In this document: piece by piece, positions 8,063 through 16,418 of the stretch
Layout: each line of letters starts with the position of its first letter
Position numbering within the stretch: position 1 is the first letter of the stretch
Assembly: GCA_003339645.1 (NCBI GenBank)
Contig: QNUV01000041.1
Coordinates: 310,001 to 374,000 of the forward strand
Length of the DNA stretch: 64,000 bases
Source of the DNA: Microbacterium arborescens
GTDB taxonomy: Bacteria; Actinomycetota; Actinomycetes; Actinomycetales; Microbacteriaceae
Direction: 5' to 3'
Notes under the pieces: generated by a model
Told to the model about the DNA's origin: nothing
Databases searched by the model: none
Seen by the model: the letters and a program-made list of their open reading frames with translations, nothing else
Made by a program: the position numbers and the translations under genes

Positions 8063-11000
8063 GTGGCATCCGACTCCTTCGTTCATCTGCACGTGCACAG
8101 CGAGTACTCGATGCTCGACGGTGCAGCCAAGATCGCGGCCATGACCCAGGCGGCGGCCGACTACGGCATGCCGGCGATCGCGGTGACCGACCACGGGAAC
8201 ACGTTCGCCGCCTTCGAGTTCTACCGCGCCGCCCAGGCGGCGGGGGTCAAACCGATCATCGGTCTCGAGGCGTACGTGACTCCGGGAACGCACCGCAGCG
8301 ACAAGTCGCGCGTGGCCTGGGGGTCGCCCGAGCAGAAGAGCGACGATGTGTCGGGTTCCGGCGCCTACACCCACATGACGATGTGGAGCCAGAGCACCGA
8401 AGGCATGCACAACCTCTTCCGGCTGAGCTCGCTGTCGAGCATGGAGGGCTACTACTTCAAGCCGCGTATGGACCGCGAGCTGCTGCAGACCTATGGCAAG
8501 GGGCTCATCGCGACGACGGGATGTCCCTCGGGGGAGGTACAGACCCGGCTCCGTCTCGGCCAGTACGACGCCGCTCGCGCCGCGGCGGCGGAGTTCCAGG
8601 ACATCTTCGGCAAGGAGAACTACTTCGCCGAGATCATGGACCACGGCCTGTCGATCGAGCGCCGGGTGATGACCGACCTGCTGCGGCTGGCGAAAGACCT
8701 CGACATCCCGCTGGTCGCGACCAACGACTCCCACTACACGCATCAGCACGAGGCCGATGCTCACGCCGCGCTGCTCTGCGTGCAGTCCGGATCGACGCTC
8801 GACGACCCGAACCGCTTCAAGTTCGACGGCGACGGCTATTACATCAAGACCGCGCAGGAGATGCGGCAGCTCTTCCGCGACCACCCCGAGGCGTGCGACA
8901 ACACCCTGCTCATCGCCGAGCGCTGCGAGGTCGAGTTCAACACCTCGGCCAACTACATGCCGCGGTTCCCGGTGCCCGACGGCGAGACCGAAGACAGCTG
9001 GCTCGTCAAAGAGGTCGAGGCCGGGCTGCACTACCGATACCCCGGCGGCATCCCCGACAAGGTGCGCAAGCAGGCCGAGTACGAGACGGGCATCATCCTG
9101 CAGATGGGCTTCCCGGGCTACTTCCTCGTCGTCGCCGACTTCATCAACTGGGCGAAGGACAACGGTATCCGCGTCGGCCCCGGGCGCGGGTCGGGCGCCG
9201 GCTCGATGGTGGCGTACGCGATGCGCATCACCGACCTCGATCCGCTCGAGCACGGTCTCATCTTCGAGCGATTCCTCAATCCCGACCGCGTCAGCATGCC
9301 CGACTTCGACGTCGACTTCGACGACCGTCGTCGCGGCGAGGTCATCGAGTACGTGACCGAGAAGTACGGCTCCGAGCGTGTCGCGCAGATCGTCACCTAC
9401 GGCACGATCAAGTCGAAGCAGGCGCTGAAGGATGCCGGGCGCGTGCTCGGTTTCCCCTTCAGCATGGGCGAGAAGCTCACCAAGGCGATGCCGCCGGCCG
9501 TGATGGGCAAGGACATGCCGCTCGACGGCATGTTCAACAAGGACCACCCACGGTTCAAGGAGGCCAGCGAGTTCCGCGCCCTGATCGACACCGATCCCGA
9601 GGCGAAGACCGTGTTCGACCGCGCTCTCGGGCTCGAAGGCCTGAAGCGGCAGTGGGGCGTGCATGCGGCCGGCGTCATCATGTCGTCGGAACCGCTCCTC
9701 GACATCATCCCGATCATGCGTCGCGAGCAGGACGGTCAGATCGTCACGCAGTTCGACTACCCGTCGTGCGAGACGCTCGGTCTGATCAAGATGGACTTCC
9801 TGGGGCTGCGTAACCTCACGATCATCTCGGATGCGCTCGACAACATCCGCATGAACCGGGGTGCGGAGCTCGACCTCGAGCATCTCGCCCTCGACGACCG
9901 CCCGGCCTACGATCTGCTCACCCGCGGCGACACGCTCGGGGTGTTCCAGCTCGATGGCGGGCCGATGCGATCGCTGCTCCGCCTGATGAAGCCCGACAAC
10001 TTCGAGGACATCTCGGCTGTCATCGCGCTGTACCGCCCGGGACCCATGGGCGCGAACTCGCACACGAACTACGCGCTGCGGAAGAACGGCCTGCAGCCGA
10101 TCACGCCGATCCACCCCGAGCTCGAAGAGCCGCTGCGCGACATCCTCGACACGACCTACGGCCTGATCATCTACCAGGAGCAGGTCATGGCGATCGCTCA
10201 GAAGGTCGCTGGCTTCTCGCTCGGACAAGCAGACATCCTCCGCCGCGCGATGGGTAAGAAGAAGAAGTCCGAGCTCGACAAGCAGTACGAGGGCTTCTCG
10301 GGCGGTATGAAGGAGCGCGGCTTCGGCGAGGGCGCGATCCAGGCGCTCTGGGACATCCTGCTCCCGTTCTCCGACTACGCCTTCAACAAAGCGCACTCGG
10401 CCGCCTATGGGCTCGTCTCGTATTGGACGGCCTACCTCAAGGCTCACTATCCCGCCGAGTACATGGCCGCCCTGCTCACGAGCGTCGGCGACTCGAAAGA
10501 CAAGATGGCGGTGTACCTGAACGAGTGCCGCCGCATGGGCATCAAGGTACTGCCGCCCGACGTCGGCGAGTCGATCCGATACTTCGCCGCCGTCGGTGAA
10601 GACATCCGATTCGGCCTGGGCGCGGTCCGCAACGTCGGTGCGAACGTCGTCGACGGCATCATCGCCTCGCGCGCCGACGACAACTACGTCAGCTTCCACG
10701 ACTTCCTCACGAAGGTCCCGCTCCACGTCGCCAACAAGCGCACCGTCGAGTCCCTCATCAAGGCTGGGGCCTTCGACTCGCTCGGATCGACCCGCCGCGC
10801 ACTCATGGAGATCCACGAGGATGCGGTCGAAGCGGCGGTCGACGCCAAGCGCAAGGCCGCCACCGGTGCGATCGGATTCGACTTCGACAGCCTGTACGAC
10901 GAGGCCGAAGAGGTGATGCCGGCCAAGGTGCCCGAACGCCCCGAGTGGACGAAGAAGGACAAACTCGCCTTCGAGCGCGAGATGCTCGGCCTCTACGTGT

Positions 11001-11581
11001 CCGACCACCCGTTGGCCGGACTCGAGATACCGCTGGCCAAGCACGCGTCGACGTCGATCCACGACCTGCTCGCTTCGGAAGACGTCCAGGACGGCGATCA
11101 GGTCACCGTCGCCGGGCTCGTGACGAGCGTGCAGCACCGCGTGGCGAAGCAGAGCGGCAATCCCTACGGCATGATCACCGTCGAGGACTTCGACGGTGAG
11201 GTGACCGTGATGTTCATGGGAAAGACCTACACGGAGTTCCAGAGCATGCTGGTGGCCGACTCGATCCTCGTCGTCCGAGGACGGGTGTCGCGTCGCGACG
11301 ATGGGCTGAACCTCCACGGTCAGTCGGCCTTCTCTCCCGACCTCGGTTCGTTCGATGCCGCGGGGCCGCTCGTGCTGCTGCTTCCGGAGCAGCGGGCGAC
11401 GGAATCGACGATCGGCGAGCTGGCGGCCGTCCTGCGGCGCCACAGTGGCGAGACCGAGGTCTCGCTCAAGCTTCACAGAGCCGGTACCGCGAAGGTCTTC
11501 GAGGTACCGCATCCGGTGCGCGTCACCCCCGATCTCTACGGTGAACTCAAGGGACTTCTGGGACCTCAGTGTCTGGGTTGA
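8063..11581 (+). CDS. dnaE: DNA polymerase III alpha subunit DnaE
   Basis: Replicative DNA polymerase catalytic subunit (C-family, DnaE1 type). The 1172-residue protein starts with the PHP domain (VHLHVHSEYSMLDG, IAVTDHGNTF), followed by the palm with the catalytic aspartate motif MPDFDVDFDD at about 412-421. GPGRGSGAGSMVAYAMRITD, the fingers/thumb and tandem HhH region follow, and an OB-fold at about 1010-1090 includes VTVAGLVTSVQHRVAKQSGN. Length fits DnaE1 rather than the shorter error-prone DnaE2. The intact PHP metal-site residues suggest the built-in proofreading exonuclease known in mycobacterial DnaE1. GTG 8063 is supported by the -10 box 6 nt upstream. Confidence 0.97.
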   Translation: MASDSFVHLHVHSEYSMLDGAAKIAAMTQAAADYGMPAIAVTDHGNTFAAFEFYRAAQAAGVKPIIGLEAYVTPGTHRSDKSRVAWGSPEQKSDDVSGSGAYTHMTMWSQSTEGMHNLFRLSSLSSMEGYYFKPRMDRELLQTYGKGLIATTGCPSGEVQTRLRLGQYDAARAAAAEFQDIFGKENYFAEIMDHGLSIERRVMTDLLRLAKDLDIPLVATNDSHYTHQHEADAHAALLCVQSGSTLDDPNRFKFDGDGYYIKTAQEMRQLFRDHPEACDNTLLIAERCEVEFNTSANYMPRFPVPDGETEDSWLVKEVEAGLHYRYPGGIPDKVRKQAEYETGIILQMGFPGYFLVVADFINWAKDNGIRVGPGRGSGAGSMVAYAMRITDLDPLEHGLIFERFLNPDRVSMPDFDVDFDDRRRGEVIEYVTEKYGSERVAQIVTYGTIKSKQALKDAGRVLGFPFSMGEKLTKAMPPAVMGKDMPLDGMFNKDHPRFKEASEFRALIDTDPEAKTVFDRALGLEGLKRQWGVHAAGVIMSSEPLLDIIPIMRREQDGQIVTQFDYPSCETLGLIKMDFLGLRNLTIISDALDNIRMNRGAELDLEHLALDDRPAYDLLTRGDTLGVFQLDGGPMRSLLRLMKPDNFEDISAVIALYRPGPMGANSHTNYALRKNGLQPITPIHPELEEPLRDILDTTYGLIIYQEQVMAIAQKVAGFSLGQADILRRAMGKKKKSELDKQYEGFSGGMKERGFGEGAIQALWDILLPFSDYAFNKAHSAAYGLVSYWTAYLKAHYPAEYMAALLTSVGDSKDKMAVYLNECRRMGIKVLPPDVGESIRYFAAVGEDIRFGLGAVRNVGANVVDGIIASRADDNYVSFHDFLTKVPLHVANKRTVESLIKAGAFDSLGSTRRALMEIHEDAVEAAVDAKRKAATGAIGFDFDSLYDEAEEVMPAKVPERPEWTKKDKLAFEREMLGLYVSDHPLAGLEIPLAKHASTSIHDLLASEDVQDGDQVTVAGLVTSVQHRVAKQSGNPYGMITVEDFDGEVTVMFMGKTYTEFQSMLVADSILVVRGRVSRRDDGLNLHGQSAFSPDLGSFDAAGPLVLLLPEQRATESTIGELAAVLRRHSGETEVSLKLHRAGTAKVFEVPHPVRVTPDLYGELKGLLGPQCLG

Positions 11582-11587
11582 GCCGGG

Positions 11588-11593
11588 TAGGAT
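11588..11593 (+). promoter_or_regulatory. Putative -10 element downstream of dnaE
   Basis: TAGGAT just after the dnaE stop (11579-11581) would start a transcript about 30 nt before the GTG at 11631, which has an AGGGA Shine-Dalgarno. Position and hexamer are the only support. Confidence 0.3.
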
Positions 11594-11630
11594 TCCACCG
11601 CAGCGCAACCGCCGCGACGAAGGGAACATC

Positions 11631-12947
11631 GTGACCGACGAGAAGAACATCCACTCCGACGACGGCCGTCCCGAGGACGCAGCGCCCGGCGCTGCCGAGT
11701 CGGCACACGAGACCACGGCCGCCGACGAGGTCGACGGCACGCAGACCGACGCCGCTTCGGACGCGTTCGCGCCCGCACCGGATGCGGTGGTCGTGATCGA
11801 CGAGTCCGCCGTCGAGCCCGTCGTGATCGACGAGTCCGCCGAGCACGCCGCCGCGGAGCACACCGCCGCGGAGGACGCTCCTGCCGAGCACGCTGCTGCC
11901 GAGCACGCTTCTGCCGACGGCGCAGCGGAGACGCCGGCATCGTCCGAGCACGCCTCCGCCGCGCCCGGACACACCACGGCTGCTCCCGGATCGGACGAGC
12001 GCGGAGCGCAGTCCGCCGCGGGCACGTCGGGGGAGGCGCCGCCGCAGTACGGGGTGGGTCCGCTCTCGATCCGCGAGGTCGCCCTCGCCGGCGTCTGGGC
12101 CGTCGCGTTCATCTGCTCGTTCTTCCCCGTATACGGCCGGTTCGGAGCCGGGGTGTCGGTGTGGGGCGCGGGGATCGACTGGATCCTCACGATCGGCGTG
12201 CCCACGGTCGCGGTCTTCCTGGTGCTGCTGCGCCGCTTCTCCCCGCAGGGCATCCGCCGTGTCGGCTCCCTCGGCATCGACCAGTTCGCGTCGGTCGCGT
12301 TCTCGGTCTCCGCCACCGTGTGGCTCGGGATCATCTGGAGCTCGTTCGCGGGTCTCGCTCAGTCGGGCGTGTTCCTCGCGAGCTGGGTCGTGTGGGTCGA
12401 GGTGATCCTGGCTCTGGCGGGTGTCGTGCTCACCGTCGTCGCGCCCCACCTTCCCGTCCTCGGCGACGATTTCGCGCACCGGCCCGAATCGCCTGCGCAC
12501 CGGGTGGCGCGCGCGACGCGTCCGGTCGTCGCCCGGCCGGCATCCGCCCGGCCCGCCCCGCACACCGGTGCGTCGCACGGCGGATCGGCGTATGCAGCTG
12601 GCGCCGGCAACCCCGCGTACACCGGCTACGCCGCTCCGGCCGGCAACGCCGTTGCGGCAGAGGCTCCGGTGTCTTCCGGTGTGTCCGAGTCGGCACCGGC
12701 CGACGCCGCGGAGCCGTTCGACACCGGTGCGACGACGGTCATCGAGCCCGTCGCCGCACCCCAGGCGTTCTGGGCGCTCGCCCCGGACGAGCGCGATGTC
12801 CTCGACGAGATGGGTTCGCCGCTCTTCCGGATCGGTCCGACGGCGTGGGCCCTCGTCATCGAGGACCGCGGCGAGGTCTTCGTGGTCCGTCACGAGGACG
12901 GTCGCGTCGGCTATCTCCACGACACCAGCGATGTCACGCGCGGCTGA
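11631..12947 (+). CDS. Membrane protein with Ala/Glu/His-rich low-complexity N-terminus
   Basis: A 438-residue protein of unknown function. Residues 1-140 are hydrophilic and highly biased to Ala, Glu, Asp and His, with tandem-like units EHAAAEHTAAED, EHAAAEHASADG. Four hydrophobic segments follow (about 147-168, 180-200, 220-245, 255-278), then a disordered Ala/Pro/Gly linker and a C-terminal folded region (FWALAPDERDVLDEMGSPLF, then TAWALVIEDRGEVFVVRHED). GTG 11631 has AGGGA 6-7 nt upstream. It lies between dnaE and hisD without an obvious functional link. The soluble C-terminus could be a small sensing or regulatory module, but no family is recognised. Confidence 0.75.
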   Translation: MTDEKNIHSDDGRPEDAAPGAAESAHETTAADEVDGTQTDAASDAFAPAPDAVVVIDESAVEPVVIDESAEHAAAEHTAAEDAPAEHAAAEHASADGAAETPASSEHASAAPGHTTAAPGSDERGAQSAAGTSGEAPPQYGVGPLSIREVALAGVWAVAFICSFFPVYGRFGAGVSVWGAGIDWILTIGVPTVAVFLVLLRRFSPQGIRRVGSLGIDQFASVAFSVSATVWLGIIWSSFAGLAQSGVFLASWVVWVEVILALAGVVLTVVAPHLPVLGDDFAHRPESPAHRVARATRPVVARPASARPAPHTGASHGGSAYAAGAGNPAYTGYAAPAGNAVAAEAPVSSGVSESAPADAAEPFDTGATTVIEPVAAPQAFWALAPDERDVLDEMGSPLFRIGPTAWALVIEDRGEVFVVRHEDGRVGYLHDTSDVTRG

Positions 12948-12966
12948 GTCCGCCGTGACCGCGCGC

Positions 12967-12972
12967 TAGCCT
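12967..12972 (+). promoter_or_regulatory. -10 element of a leaderless hisD transcript
   Basis: TAGCCT is 6 nt before the ATG of hisD. No Shine-Dalgarno fits in the gap, so initiation at the ATG itself is expected. Confidence 0.5.
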
Positions 12973-12978
12973 GGAACG

Positions 12979-14277
12979 ATGCGCACCATCGATCTTCGCG
13001 GCCGTCGTCTGACGCCCGCCGAGTTGCTCGCCGCCGTTCCCCGGGCAGAGGCCGCCCGTGGGCTCGCCCTGGCCACCGCAGCCGAGATCGTCCATGACGT
13101 CGCCGCTCGCGGAGAAGCATCGCTCCGTGAGCAGGCGGCACGCTTCGACGGTGTGGAAGGTCACTCCGTGCGGGTTCCCGCCGAGCACCTGGATGAGGCG
13201 CTGGCGGCCATCTCGCCGGCGGTCAGGGCTGCGATCGAGGAGTCCATCCGCCGCGTGCGGCTGGCCTCCGCTGCCCAGATCCCGCCGGACCGCGTGACCG
13301 AGCTCGGTCCGGGGGCGCGGGTCGAGCAGCGGTGGCGTCCCGTGCGTCGCGTCGGGGTCTACGTCCCCGGGGGCAAGGCGGTCTATCCCTCCAGTGTCGT
13401 GATGAATGTCGTCCCCGCGCAGGTCGCGGGCGTGCAGACGGTCGCGCTGGCATCTCCGCCGCAGCGCGACCACGACGGACGCATCCACCCCGTGATCCTC
13501 GCGGCCGCGCGCCTTCTCGGCATCTCGGAGGTCTACGCGATGGGAGGCGCGGGGGCGATCGGCGCCTTCGCGTACGGCGTCGGCTCGCTCGGGCTCGACC
13601 CCGTCGATGTCATCTCGGGACCGGGGAACAACTTCGTAGCGCTCGCGAAACGCGTCGTCGCCGGTGTGGTCGGCACCGACTCGGAGGCGGGTGCCACCGA
13701 GATCCTCATCGTCGCCGACGGGGAGGCGGACGCCGACCTCGTAGCCGCTGATCTCGTCAGCCAGGCCGAGCACGACGAGCAGGCTGCCGCCGTCCTGGTC
13801 ACCGACTCGCCCGGCCTGGCCGAGGCCGTCGCGGAGCGGGTCGCAGCCCGCGCAGCCGCGACCCGCCACGCCGAGCGTGTCGCGATCGCTCTGGAAGGTC
13901 CGCAGTCCGCCATCGTCCTCGTCGACGACATCCCGGCCGCAGCGGCGTTCTCGAACGCTTACGCGCCCGAGCACCTCGAGCTGCACCTGCGCGACCCGCG
14001 CCCCGATGAGTACGTCAACGCCGGTGCGGTGTTCGTCGGCCCGCACACGCCGGTGAGCCTCGGCGACTACCTGGCCGGCAGCAACCATGTCCTGCCGACC
14101 GGGGGACAGGCGCGTTATGCCGCGGGGCTGGGCGCGGCGACCTTCCTACGATCGCAGCAGGTCATCTCCTACGACCGGGAAGCCCTGCGTGCCGTGCACG
14201 ACGGCATCCTCGCCCTGTCCGACTCCGAGCAGCTTCCCGCGCACGGCGAAGCCGTGTCGGCGCGGTTCGACGCGTAA
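12979..14277 (+). CDS. hisD: Histidinol dehydrogenase HisD
   Basis: Zinc-dependent enzyme that oxidises L-histidinol to L-histidine in two NAD-linked steps, the last reactions of histidine synthesis. The 432-residue protein has the expected motifs: GVYVPGGKAVYPSSVVMNVV, YAMGGAGAIGAFAYG, SGPGNNFVALAKR, DSEAGATEILIVADG, the Gln/His zinc and catalytic region DLVSQAEHDEQAAAVLV, and YAPEHLEL near the C-terminus. The rest of the his operon is not in the window, so hisD is separate here; its own leaderless promoter at 12967 fits that. nrdR follows after 12 nt. Confidence 0.96.
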   Translation: MRTIDLRGRRLTPAELLAAVPRAEAARGLALATAAEIVHDVAARGEASLREQAARFDGVEGHSVRVPAEHLDEALAAISPAVRAAIEESIRRVRLASAAQIPPDRVTELGPGARVEQRWRPVRRVGVYVPGGKAVYPSSVVMNVVPAQVAGVQTVALASPPQRDHDGRIHPVILAAARLLGISEVYAMGGAGAIGAFAYGVGSLGLDPVDVISGPGNNFVALAKRVVAGVVGTDSEAGATEILIVADGEADADLVAADLVSQAEHDEQAAAVLVTDSPGLAEAVAERVAARAAATRHAERVAIALEGPQSAIVLVDDIPAAAAFSNAYAPEHLELHLRDPRPDEYVNAGAVFVGPHTPVSLGDYLAGSNHVLPTGGQARYAAGLGAATFLRSQQVISYDREALRAVHDGILALSDSEQLPAHGEAVSARFDA

Positions 14278-14289
14278 TCTGGGCTCGTC

Positions 14290-14772
14290 ATGCATTGCCC
14301 TTTCTGCCGCAATCCCGATTCCCGCGTCATCGACTCCCGCACGAGCGATGACGGTCTCAGCATCCGCCGCCGGCGTCAGTGCCCGAAGTGCGGCGGCCGT
14401 TTCTCCACGATCGAGACGGCGAGCCTCAACGTCATCAAGCGGTCGGGCGTCATCGAGCCGTTCAGCCGCGAGAAGGTGATGTCTGGCGTACGCAAGGCCT
14501 GCCAGGGCAGGCCGGTGACCGAGGCCGACCTCGCCGTGCTCGCACAGGCGGTCGAAGAGGCCGTGCGTCAGACCGGTTCGTCGCAGATCGACACGAACGA
14601 GATCGGCCTCGCGATCCTCGGACCTCTCCGCAACCTCGACGAGATCGCCTACCTGCGGTTCGCGAGCGTCTACCAGGCGTTCGACACCCTCGAGGACTTC
14701 GAGGCCGCGATCGAACAGCTGCGCGCCGACCACGTCGCCGCGCGGACATCGGAGGGCTCGACCTCGCTCTAG
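14290..14772 (+). CDS. nrdR: Transcriptional repressor NrdR
   Basis: Zinc-ribbon/ATP-cone repressor that binds NrdR boxes and shuts down ribonucleotide reductase genes when dATP is high. The 160-residue product begins with the zinc ribbon ([17 protein letters not shown], then [15 protein letters not shown]) and continues with the ATP-cone ([56 protein letters not shown]). A TAATCT box at 14275-14280, 9 nt before the ATG, may give it its own near-leaderless promoter. No nrd genes lie in the window, so it acts in trans. Confidence 0.96.
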   Translation: MHCPFCRNPDSRVIDSRTSDDGLSIRRRRQCPKCGGRFSTIETASLNVIKRSGVIEPFSREKVMSGVRKACQGRPVTEADLAVLAQAVEEAVRQTGSSQIDTNEIGLAILGPLRNLDEIAYLRFASVYQAFDTLEDFEAAIEQLRADHVAARTSEGSTSL

Positions 14773-14783
14773 GCTGGACGGCG

Positions 14784-15827
14784 ATGTATCCGTTCATCTT
14801 CCGCACCGTCTTCTCGCGCATGGAGCCCGAGACCGCGCACCACCTCGTGGTGCCGGTCATCCGTCTGCTGGGCATCCCGCCGTTCTCGATCGTGGCCCGG
14901 GCGCTCACCCGCCCTGACCCGTCTCTGCGCACCGAAGCCCTCGGTCTCGTGTTCGACTCGCCGTTCGGTGTTGCAGCCGGATTCGACAAGAACGCAGTCA
15001 TGGTGCGCGGCCTCGGAGCGCTCGGTTTCGGCCACGTCGAAGTCGGTACGGTCACCGCGAAGCCGCAGGACGGCAACCCCCGCCCCCGCCTGTTCCGTCT
15101 GATCCAGGACCGCGCGCTCATCAACCGGATGGGCTTCAACAATTGGGGCGCGAGCGCGGCGGCATCCCGTCTGCGGCGTCTCCGGCGCGGAAACACTCAC
15201 GCCGTCGTCGGCGCGAACATCGGCAAGAGCCGCGTCGTCGACGTCGAGAACGCGACCGCCGACTACGTCGAGAGCACACGGCTGGTCGCGCCGGAGGCCG
15301 ACTACCTCGTGGTCAACGTCTCGTCACCCAACACTCCCGGCCTGCGCGGGCTGCAGGCGGTCGAGACGCTGCGTCCCCTGCTCGAGGCCGTGCGCGACGC
15401 GGCGGGAGCGACGCCGCTGCTGGTGAAGATCGCGCCCGACCTGGCCGACGACGAAGTGACCGCCATCGCCGAGATGGCTGTGGATGCCGGCCTGGCCGGT
15501 CTCATCGCCACGAACACGACGATCTCGCGCGACGGACTCCTCGCCGACGAGGCGACGATCGAGCGGATCGGCGCCGGCGGGCTCTCGGGTGCGCCGCTGC
15601 GTCGCCGCGCTCTCGAGGTCCTGCGTCTGGTGCGTTCGGCGGTGCCGCGGGAGTTCTGCGTCATCGCAGCCGGGGGAGTCGAGACCGCCGCCGACGTGCA
15701 GGAACGGCTGGCGGCGGGTGCCGACCTGGTTCAGGGGTACACCGCGTTCATCTACCGCGGCCCGCTGTGGGCGCGGCAGATCAATCGCGGGCTCGTCGAG
15801 CTCAGGCGGGGCGCTGACCGCGCTTGA
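14784..15827 (+). CDS. pyrD: Dihydroorotate dehydrogenase (quinone), class 2
   Basis: Membrane-associated flavoenzyme that oxidises dihydroorotate to orotate and passes electrons to the quinone pool in pyrimidine synthesis. The 347-residue length and the N-terminal hydrophobic extension (YPFIFRTVFSRMEPETAHHL) mark class 2. Motifs are AAGFDKNAVMVRGLGALGFG, VEVGTVTAKPQDGNPRPRLF, NRMGFNN and VNVSSPNTPGLR with the catalytic serine. FMN-site motifs LLVKIAPDL and ATNTTISRDG follow. ATG 14784 fits the family start and has a TAGGCT box (14770-14775) 8 nt upstream. The 3' end overlaps the convergent DUF3043-type gene by 26 nt. Confidence 0.95.
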   Translation: MYPFIFRTVFSRMEPETAHHLVVPVIRLLGIPPFSIVARALTRPDPSLRTEALGLVFDSPFGVAAGFDKNAVMVRGLGALGFGHVEVGTVTAKPQDGNPRPRLFRLIQDRALINRMGFNNWGASAAASRLRRLRRGNTHAVVGANIGKSRVVDVENATADYVESTRLVAPEADYLVVNVSSPNTPGLRGLQAVETLRPLLEAVRDAAGATPLLVKIAPDLADDEVTAIAEMAVDAGLAGLIATNTTISRDGLLADEATIERIGAGGLSGAPLRRRALEVLRLVRSAVPREFCVIAAGGVETAADVQERLAAGADLVQGYTAFIYRGPLWARQINRGLVELRRGADRA

Positions 15828-16371
15828 CCTGAGGCTTCGGAAGCCGCATGAAGCGCATCTGGATGGAACGCATCGCGCCGTACCAGCCGAGCCCCTTCTC
15901 CATCCGCTCGGCACCGAACTTCGCGCGGGCGGCCTTCTTCACCCGGATGCTGGTGATGACCATGTCGCCGATGACGAGCAGGATGAATGCCCACAGCGCG
16001 ATGAACGCGTAGAAGGTCACGGCGTTCGACCCGAGGAAAGTGACGATGATGACCAGCACCATCGCGCCCATCACGAGCTCTCCGAGGTGCCAGCCCGCAT
16101 CGATGTAGTCGCGGACGAATCGCCGCTGCGGACCCTTGTCGCGCACCGGGAGGTACCGCTCGTCGCCGTTGGCCATGCCGATCCGCGCCTTATCGCGGCG
16201 CTCGGCGAGCTCGGCACGGGCACGCGCCTTCGCCTCCTTGGTGTCGGGCACCAGCGGGCGCTTGCGAGCCGCCTCCTGGGCGGCGCGGCTGGGAGTGGGA
16301 CGGTTCTTGCCGGTGCCCGTCGACGCCTGGTCGGCGTCGTCCGGAGCGGGGGCAGCGGGAGTTTTGGCCAC
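15802..16371 (-). CDS. DUF3043-type membrane protein
   Basis: A 189-residue actinobacterial protein of unknown function. The N-terminal half is hydrophilic, basic and Ala-rich (RPTPSRAAQEAARKRPLVP, DTKEAKARARAELAERRDKA), followed by the conserved stretch YLPVRDKGPQRRFVRDYIDA. Two membrane segments come next (about 96-115 and 119-138), then a basic tail (RVKKAARAKF, RSIQMRFMRLPKPQVKRGQR). The match to DUF3043 is from recalled family pattern and length. It ends 26 nt inside pyrD on the opposite strand. Its upstream region holds TAATCT at 16408-16413 (minus), overlapping the -10 of the divergent dipeptidase gene. Confidence 0.85.
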   Translation of the reverse strand: MAKTPAAPAPDDADQASTGTGKNRPTPSRAAQEAARKRPLVPDTKEAKARARAELAERRDKARIGMANGDERYLPVRDKGPQRRFVRDYIDAGWHLGELVMGAMVLVIIVTFLGSNAVTFYAFIALWAFILLVIGDMVITSIRVKKAARAKFGAERMEKGLGWYGAMRSIQMRFMRLPKPQVKRGQRPA

Positions 16372-16405
16372 GGGGATCCTCGGGTTCTGCGACGAACGTG
16401 CCTCT

Positions 16406-16413
16406 TAAGATTA
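16406..16413. promoter_or_regulatory. Overlapping divergent -10 boxes (dipeptidase / DUF3043 gene)
   Basis: On the plus strand TAAGAT (16406-16411) lies 7 nt before ATG 16419. On the minus strand TAATCT (16413-16408) points at the DUF3043-type gene with a leader of about 30 nt. The boxes share 4 nt, so both promoters could not be occupied at once. Confidence 0.4.
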
Positions 16414-16418
16414 CCCGC

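Noticed and set aside
7949-12334. A 1461-codon open frame on the minus strand across dnaE and its neighbours
   Set aside because: It is antisense to dnaE, whose motifs and codon bias are unmistakable. Long antisense frames are expected in high-G+C sequence, and its product has no recognisable domain.
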